A program made the position numbers and the translations under genes. The notes below the pieces were generated by a model. The model ran no database searches. It was not told where the DNA came from and worked only from the letters and a program-made list of their open reading frames with translations. From Branchiostoma floridae (lineage: Eukaryota; Chordata; Leptocardii; Amphioxiformes; Branchiostomatidae), in the NCBI RefSeq assembly GCF_000003815.2, contig NC_049981.1:21025645-21089644 (forward strand): a stretch of 64,000 bases of DNA. Direction: 5' to 3'. Below are positions 57,614 through 64,000 of the stretch, one piece after another (the first letter of the stretch is position 1; the number at the start of each line of letters is the position of its first letter).

Positions 57614-58822
57614 TAAGTCGCCAGTCCCGATTTCTAGTCTCAAATGTAATTGATATCGTTCGGGGAAGAAACTGGCTCCATTTTGTCGTGTACAAAGGTT
57701 TGTTCACAACATATTCGTATTTTGACATTTATCCTCAAACGGTAAGCTGAAAACTGTCCTATAGACGGTTATCCAGCCATATTCAACTCTCAATTCTGGT
57801 TTGATAGCTTGGGTATGTGAGGCATGGCTATTTCTTGTTCTTTTCTCAGCTGGTATTAGATACTCTCAGTAGATGTCATGTTCACCAGTTTATTTGTCAT
57901 TTTGTACATTGAGTCTGCATTTTTATTTTCTTTAAGTGTCACCAGCTGTGCATTTTACTGCAATGACACTAGCATCCGTAGTTGTTGGTGTATAAATCTG
58001 GGAGCTTGGTCCTATACCCTTGTCCAAGTTATCATATTTTTACATGTGGATTCTATACTGTTGTGGTGTCACGGCCTGGTGAAGGACCAAAACAGGATAT
58101 TAGACTACTAACGGTCACCGTTGGCTAGGCTTGTTTTCACGGAGTGGACGTGCATTTTACTGTCGGTAGACACGTGCTCACAGACTGAGAGTAACCGGGG
58201 TACAGAATTCGAAGGCTAGGGCAGTTGTATGCCTCGTTGCCTTCAGCTGAATGCCTCGTTAAGGCCATGTTGATTTGATTATATGGATGACATCCACGCG
58301 TGCATAAACGTTCGGTAGTCAAAAGGAAAATGTTTTCAACCACATAATCATAATTAAGATAATACAAAGCAGATGTAAAATGAGCAAATATATACTGTAG
58401 ATTGAACAAAACATGCACAATGGATGATATAAAATGCCAAAGCGAATTCCATCGTCAAAAAAAGAAGATTTGGAAGAACAGGAATATAGAATTTATTGCA
58501 TATTATGTGTGTTTAGTCGTTTGTTCAATCTTCCTGACCATTTAAATTTCACTTCTAAGGAAGGCAACTTTTTCTGCCCAACTTTTTATTCGCACGCTCG
58601 CATCAGTTTATATAATCCTACTGACGTAGCCTAATAGTGGATCTTTGGGCCCCCCCGGGGATCAAAGTTGTTAATTGGATGCAGTCGCTCTCAGGGTCTA
58701 ACTCACACGTGGGATCCCCACTCACTCCCGCCATCAGATCTTAGGGAGCAGGCTGCATCAGAGAGTCTCCGCAATTTCTTCTCCGTCACCTCCGTTCTTC
58801 CCTTCCTCCTTCCACCTTAATC

Positions 58823-59023
58823 ATGGGGAGGACCCCGAAAAGAGTGAAGAAGTGCTCTGGTTGTGGCGAGCCGCTGTCTTGTCACAAGGCGGGCCAATAC
58901 GGCAAGCACTGCCAGGGGGTTGACAAGGATCCGCCGGCAGACAAGCAGCCCATCGAGCTCGAGGACCCCAACCCTAAGTCTGCGATGGACGTCCTGGAAC
59001 AGCGCAAGGCTGAGTTGGGCTGA
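58823..59023 (+). CDS. Small Cys/His-cluster ORF, probable mobile-element fragment
   Basis: MGRTPKRVKKCSGCGEPL is followed by CHKAGQYGKHCQG, a Cys/His cluster that could bind zinc, and then an acidic Pro-rich segment. The TGA at 59021 is followed in the same frame by LGIEVQQLSTK, as if the stop interrupts a longer coiled segment. The leader at 58641-58822 is GC- and CT-rich, unlike nearby DNA. It resembles the start of a retroelement gag, but I cannot name one. Confidence 0.3.
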   Translation: MGRTPKRVKKCSGCGEPLSCHKAGQYGKHCQGVDKDPPADKQPIELEDPNPKSAMDVLEQRKAELG

Positions 59024-60664
59024 TTGGGCATAGAAGTGCAGCAGCTGAGCACTAAATGATCATTTGTGCTGTACACGAAGAGAGCGGGCTATGGACGTGA
59101 CCGCAATGGTTATCAACTCTAGATCTACCTAATCTGTACACATCGCATGCAAGCCAAAAGCGATGGGAAAAGGCCTACCTTACACAAGCTTGTGTTTACA
59201 CATGAAACCTTGAGCTCGGTATCTAAATTGAAATGGTTTATTAAAATGCAACTAATAGACGCATGAATTACTATGTTCAATATCAGTTGGTTATGTGTAA
59301 ATCCAGGATTAATTAAAACCATCGTTTACGTAATCTTCACAGTGGTAAACTACAACGGTGTTAAAGCCGTGGACGCCTGCAAACTTATCAGCTGCAGTGT
59401 TTTTCCTCTGTGACGACACACAGAGGAACAGTGGAAACACCATGGTTGCGTTATCTTCCCCAATGCAGGGTGTTCTGATGTGACAGAGTGATCCATTCCA
59501 TAATAAAACACGCCAGTTCTGTCCTCATCACACGCACGTGGGCGAGCCCCGTGCTGGGACCGTGAGTTCCCATCCAACCCGTGCACCCTCCTGTGGAAGG
59601 GTCCCGTGTGGACATAGCTACACATGCAGAGAGACGAGTACAGTAGCTTTGGGACAGGCAATGGCGGTCACGCGTCGAAGTTGGGCAGACAAGACGTCTG
59701 GAAGTGTTTTTAACACTTAAGTAATGTTTTATGAGTTAGGCTGCAGCAAGTGTATTGTGTGGATGACATTCCACACAGAAATCAAATCTAATGTGAGAAT
59801 GCCAGGAAAGAAAAATGTTGGCAGGGAAAACCGAAACGGCTACATTGTCAAATTAGGCCTCCTTTCCACAAGCCGGTGATCGCGATGCGCTCTCATTGCG
59901 ACCTAAATAGGATATGTGTATCCTTCGCTTTCACACTGGATACATCATACAAAATGTAAAAGTGTGACCGAGAAGACAACAAAACACACACAGTCTCTTT
60001 TCTATACAATTCGTTGAGCAATATGTCGAAGTTTAGGTCGCAGAGAGAGCGCGGCGAGACCGCCGTCCCAATGCCATGGAAAGGTGTATATGACCATAAT
60101 GGTTGTAAAAGGGATTGAAGCGACAAAACATGGTCTCACAGTCAGTAACTTTTTTATTCTGTATTCAAGAAGTGCAGAAAGTGACACTGGTGTGTTAACA
60201 GCCTTGTATCACACACTACATCTAAACTCATGGCTACCACGCTATTATTGTCACTTAATTTAAAATGAACTACCAAACTATTACACTTCTGGATCTACAA
60301 ATGATACTAATGGTACCTCACACGTGTATTCTCTCTCGTCACTAAATGTCTTATCCATATATAGACAGTACCAGTGAGCCCGAGAATCCCGGGGGAGCAA
60401 TCTTTCATGCTATAGATGGTATCATGGCATAAGCCGCATGCAGGAAATAGGCCTACGGTGACATGGTCCATACTGCATGTAAGAACATGCATATTGCAAT
60501 GAAGTCAAGTTGGACTACAAATTTTAAGATTAAATGTCAGTACGAGACTTACGTACCAATGATTTTACTAGGATTTCTTTGATATGCTAAGATAAACTAT
60601 GGCTATTAGAAAAGAAAGAATCAGGCTAATTGATTTATTTCATCATTCTAAGTAGTTTGTACCC

Positions 60665-63600
60665 TTAGACCCACGCAAGCTGCAGAATGATGGACAAGAG
60701 CACCACTGCAGTGCTGAAGCTCCCCCTAGCGGTTCCAGACGCCACCCTCTCTTCCCGATCACAATCCTCCGCGTACTCCCCCAGACAGGCCGCGTACTTC
60801 ATGACGTGAGCGATGTAGTTCTGCTCGTGCACGCCGTGGAACAGGTGAGCCATGGGGCCGTCAGCAAAGATGGCGACGTCTTCCGCTACATGACTCTCTC
60901 TTATCATGGGTACGGCGCTCTGGTGCACATAGTCTGGGTTTGCTGTGGACAGAATGATCCAGTTTTACTTTTGTCTTTTAACGTGAAGCACGTGGCCCTT
61001 TTCTACTTGCTTCCCACGCCTGAAGAATAGTTTATCAGACCGTATAATCATTATGAAAAGTATTCAATTATTTGCCTTTTTACCTTTGTCAATTTAATCC
61101 AACGGAGAGAAAGAAAGCTGTAACACTTTTAGATATATTTGTCAATGACGATACCCCCAGCAATGGTACAAGCGACGATCACACATTTCGCCATTCACAA
61201 TTGGTCCCGTCGCTATAATCTCGTACTTGTCTTTAAGTCTCGTACCTGTGTTCACGTTCGTGATGTCCTCGCGAAGAGCGGAGATGTTGTAGCCCGGCCC
61301 GGTGCCGTACTGAAGCGCCGTGTACGGCTTGCCGTCTGGGACGAGCTTATCGCCGACGCTTTCGACAACATAATCCGGGTCCAACTTGCCTACGTCAGAA
61401 CAATAAAATTTGAAGATGACTAAGTTTTCACAATGAACACTACGTTGTTGCTTCCTTCGATATTTACATTCTTCCATATTACAAAAATTAGGACAAGTCG
61501 AGCAACTTGACAGTCGTTTGTAGGCTCATCCTAGCGCCTGTAATTGACACTGCAGTGAGTAAAATAAATCCAGCTTGTTTGGGGTCCGTTCCTTCCCGAT
61601 GCGTTTCCTCAAACAACTGCTAGAAGAAATTCACCCCTCAAGTGATCGTGATTTCTACCAAAACAGGTCAACTTCCAAACAAACAAACAAAATCATCGAG
61701 AGATCAAAATGGTGAAACTACCAAATATGGGGCTGCCTCTCGCCGTGTCCCAGCCTCCCAGACTGACAGTGTGGGCGTGGTCAGCCGTCACGACGATGAG
61801 AGTCTCATCCAGGTTCAGCAGGTCTTTAGCAACCTGCAGCGTCAAACAGAAAAAAAACATCATTAACCTGCTATTCATACTACCTGGAAAATGTGGTTGA
61901 AGTTAACAAAATATAATGTACCTCTACGGCATCGTCAAATGCCACGGCTTCGTTGATGGCCTTTACGGCTTTGCCTTCGTGATGTCCATGGTCTATCCTA
62001 GAACCTGAAAAAGAAAGTAAGCTGAAACTTAACAATTATTCTTCTATGACGATTAGGCAGTAAATTCCATATTATTTAGTCATTTTAAGATCGCAACAAG
62101 GTAGTCCCTAGCAGCCGTCTCTGAGACGTTGTGTGGTTCAGTAACGCCTTGCGGGATCGATCCATGAGATGCCATAAATTTCAAACGTTTTATTGTCCCC
62201 AAAAGAGATTATCCCATTTTTGTCTATATCACATTAAGTTGCCTATGTAAACATTGAAAGTTGAAAGCATGCTTCGTTGTTAATGACTGGTTTCTGCAGA
62301 AATACCTTGCACGAGCAGGAAGAAGCCGTTTCTGTTCTTACGCAGTATCTGGATGGCAGTTCGCGTCATTTCCGCTAGGGTAGGTTCTTCTGATGGTGAA
62401 CCATCTCTGTCTGTCATGTATTTCATATGACTCGGTTCAAAAAGACCTGTGTACAAAAATGTTGCAATAGCAAAATCCCTTTGATGCCTTCTGGTACGTA
62501 AAAATCGGCATGTAGTAACGAGATTAGAGGTGCATCCTTACATGAACCTCTATATAATTTTTTTTTACAAAATTTGTTTGGCAAAGTAAAATCAAAGACA
62601 AAACCTACATTTACCACCATGGTAAAAACCTACCCAGAAGATAGTCCATTGTTTGTGGATTGATGGTCCGGAAGTCCGTCCCGTTCCAGACGTAACGCGC
62701 TGATGTCTTCCCGAACAGCCAGTCCTGCGCCAGGTTCCTGCCGTCACTCCGGACACCGTTAGATCCGGGGTCGGTCGGATACTCCGGGTCGGTACCGGCA
62801 TGGAAGTGCCTGCGTCCGCCGACAAGGATAACCTGTTAAGGAGCAATGACTCATGCTTTTGTTGCTTTAGATGTCACATGCTTCTTTTACTTACATTTTT
62901 TTGATACGTTAAGGTCAAAGGAAAACATGTGCACAAGGTCATTGTCACGATGTCGCTGTAAACATCATCACTTATAGCCCTATCTAGACAGGGGGAGGGG
63001 ACAACAATGCCCGCGACAACTTTGACTTCGTATAACCACCAAACGACGTGTGCTACAGCTACGTAACTTGGTGAGAAATATTGTGGGCAACAACTTTATG
63101 ATAAAAATATATGAGCTTGTTATTTTTCGTGCCATCGCCCCGAGTTCGTGGTGACCGCGTGGCGCAGCGGTAGCATGTCCGGATTTGCACCGAGTTGCGG
63201 GTTCGAATCCGCCTACCGTGCCACCGATCTTGTGCCCTTGGGAAAGGCACTTTACACGACTTTCCTCACTTTCCTCAGGTAAAAATGGGTCGTCCCTCGG
63301 ATAGGACGTTAAATGGAGGTCCCGTGTATGGGGAGAGTCACACCCCATGCACGTTAAAGAACCCCCACACGTGCGATGGTGCGGTGTGCGATGGAGCAAA
63401 TCATTCTGCCTGGAGTTGGTGATTCACTACAAATCACCGGGACGGAGGCCTGGCGAACCTTCGTGTCGTATCAGCCACACGGTGATTTACATCATTCACC
63501 ATGCCCCGGAGAGGAGATAGGCGCCGCCAGGGGACTAAAAGCCTGTTGAGTCAGCACAACATGTTGTGCTGCCCCTACGGCTGATTAATCAGGGCTATGG

Positions 63601-64000
63601 GACGAACGAACGAACGAACGCCCCGGGTTTCTGACAGGCAGATTTACCAAATTTATTAATTTCGGTTTAGATAATGACGTTTCAACGTTTTCTTGCTAGA
63701 CCACAATTGTTTTCCAATAGCATTAACATCCTATGTAATGTTACACTTATGATTATGTATTCATAATTTATGTTAATTTGGTGACGTCATTGGTCAAAAT
63801 CAAAGATGGCGGATCATGTCATTAGGGACGGTAAATCAGGTTAAACAGCCCCCACCCCATCCCAGAAAAGCACCAAAAGTCTGGTCTACATAGGTTAGAA
63901 GACGTTCAGAATAGCGTCAAAACCACACGGGTTTTACATGACGGTACCTTAATGCCGGGATTGTCGTCAACCAGTTGAGCAGAGATGTCCTTACAGCCGT
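60665..64000 (-). CDS. Alkaline phosphatase, GPI-anchored type, C-terminal seven exons (5' end outside window)
   Basis: Exons on the minus strand: >64000-63948, 62832-62634, 62446-62306, 62004-61922, 61833-61722, 61389-61246, 60942-60665, all in phase (~335 aa). Motifs follow animal alkaline phosphatase in order: GCKDISAQLV, VILVGGRRHF, RIDHGHHEGKA (zinc and magnesium region), TADHAHTVSLGGW (zinc Asp-His), PYTALQYGTGPGY, and RESHVAEDVAIFADGPMAHLFHGVHEQNY with the last zinc His. WNGT and YNIS are possible N-glycosylation sites. The C-terminus after REERVASGTARG is hydrophobic, as expected for GPI attachment, so an ectoenzyme on the cell surface is inferred. The active-site Ser exon must lie beyond 64000. 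The intron at 62833-63947 holds a SINE and a piggyBac-like fragment. Confidence 0.93.
63150..63622 (+). repeat. Near-full-length tRNA-derived SINE with Meta-like central domain
   Basis: The head has TGGCGCAGCGG (A box) and GGTTCGAATCC (B box). The central part reads cccttgggaaaggcactttac, and the tail is a (gaac)n repeat at 63602-63619. It lies in an alkaline phosphatase intron in antisense orientation. Confidence 0.75.
63630..63897 (+). mobile_element. Degraded relative of the TTAA element at 48147-49008
   Basis: It shares ctgacaggcag, aatttcggtt, ttggtgacgtcat / ttgatgacgtcat and aagatggcgga in the same order as 48330-48525. It ends gtctggtctacataggtta, a decayed form of the other element's right end. 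Confidence 0.65.

Larger units (their letters stand above)
56821..60664. other. Gene-poor stretch before the alkaline phosphatase gene
   Basis: It contains the MITE at 57368-57613 and the small Cys/His ORF at 58823-59023. A hairpin cctctgtg/cacagagg lies at ~59404-59426. No other gene was recognised. Confidence 0.4.

Noticed and set aside
59350-59661. 103-codon minus-strand frame
   Set aside because: No recognisable motif or splice context; composition fits chance.

Overview
The window looks like a piece of a lancelet (Branchiostoma) nuclear genome. This is inferred from content, not from a database match. The genes are intron-rich, with exons of about 50-280 bp and animal-type splice sites. 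Gene content (sigma-class glutathione transferases, a choline-monooxygenase-like Rieske oxygenase, a GPI-type alkaline phosphatase, an aminergic-like GPCR) fits an invertebrate deuterostome. Intergenic DNA is full of short inverted-terminal-repeat elements, tRNA-derived SINEs and simple repeats. Two 100-N scaffold gaps (32860-32959 and 48803-48902) both lie inside transposon-like repeats.

Layout. 3.4-9.2 kb, minus strand: a 13-exon patatin-like phospholipase, rebuilt here in full (551 aa, consistent splice phases), with an N-myristoylation motif and an EF-hand-like region. 13.3-16.6 kb: a direct segmental duplication of the 3' end of that gene, without the catalytic exons. 17.5-19.8 kb, plus strand: a 5'-truncated Rieske oxygenase remnant whose last exon carries an in-frame TAG and a frameshift. 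20.5-24.9 kb, minus strand: a complete six-exon sigma GST (204 aa). 27.9-28.5 kb, plus strand: the first two coding exons of a second sigma GST in head-to-head orientation; the rest was not found. 31.7-33.6 kb: an inverted-repeat-bounded element holding two 476-bp direct repeats around a gap. 35.2-36.3 kb: an unidentified GC-rich ORF followed by a ~60-bp minisatellite. 39.9-41.4 kb, minus strand: an intronless rhodopsin-family GPCR lacking the usual amine-binding residues. 41.4-60.6 kb: gene-poor and repeat-rich, with a piggyBac-like TTAA element, several MITEs and a nested repeat array. 60.7-64.0 kb, minus strand: the C-terminal seven exons of a GPI-anchored alkaline phosphatase that continues past the right edge.

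The genes do not form a shared pathway. The two GSTs are a local paralogue pair. The patatin duplication and the broken Rieske gene lie side by side and may come from one rearrangement. I found no coherent undescribed multi-gene system. The most unusual items are the truncated patatin copy with preserved splice structure, the amine-receptor-like GPCR without its amine-binding residues, and the composite inverted-repeat element at 31.7-33.6 kb.
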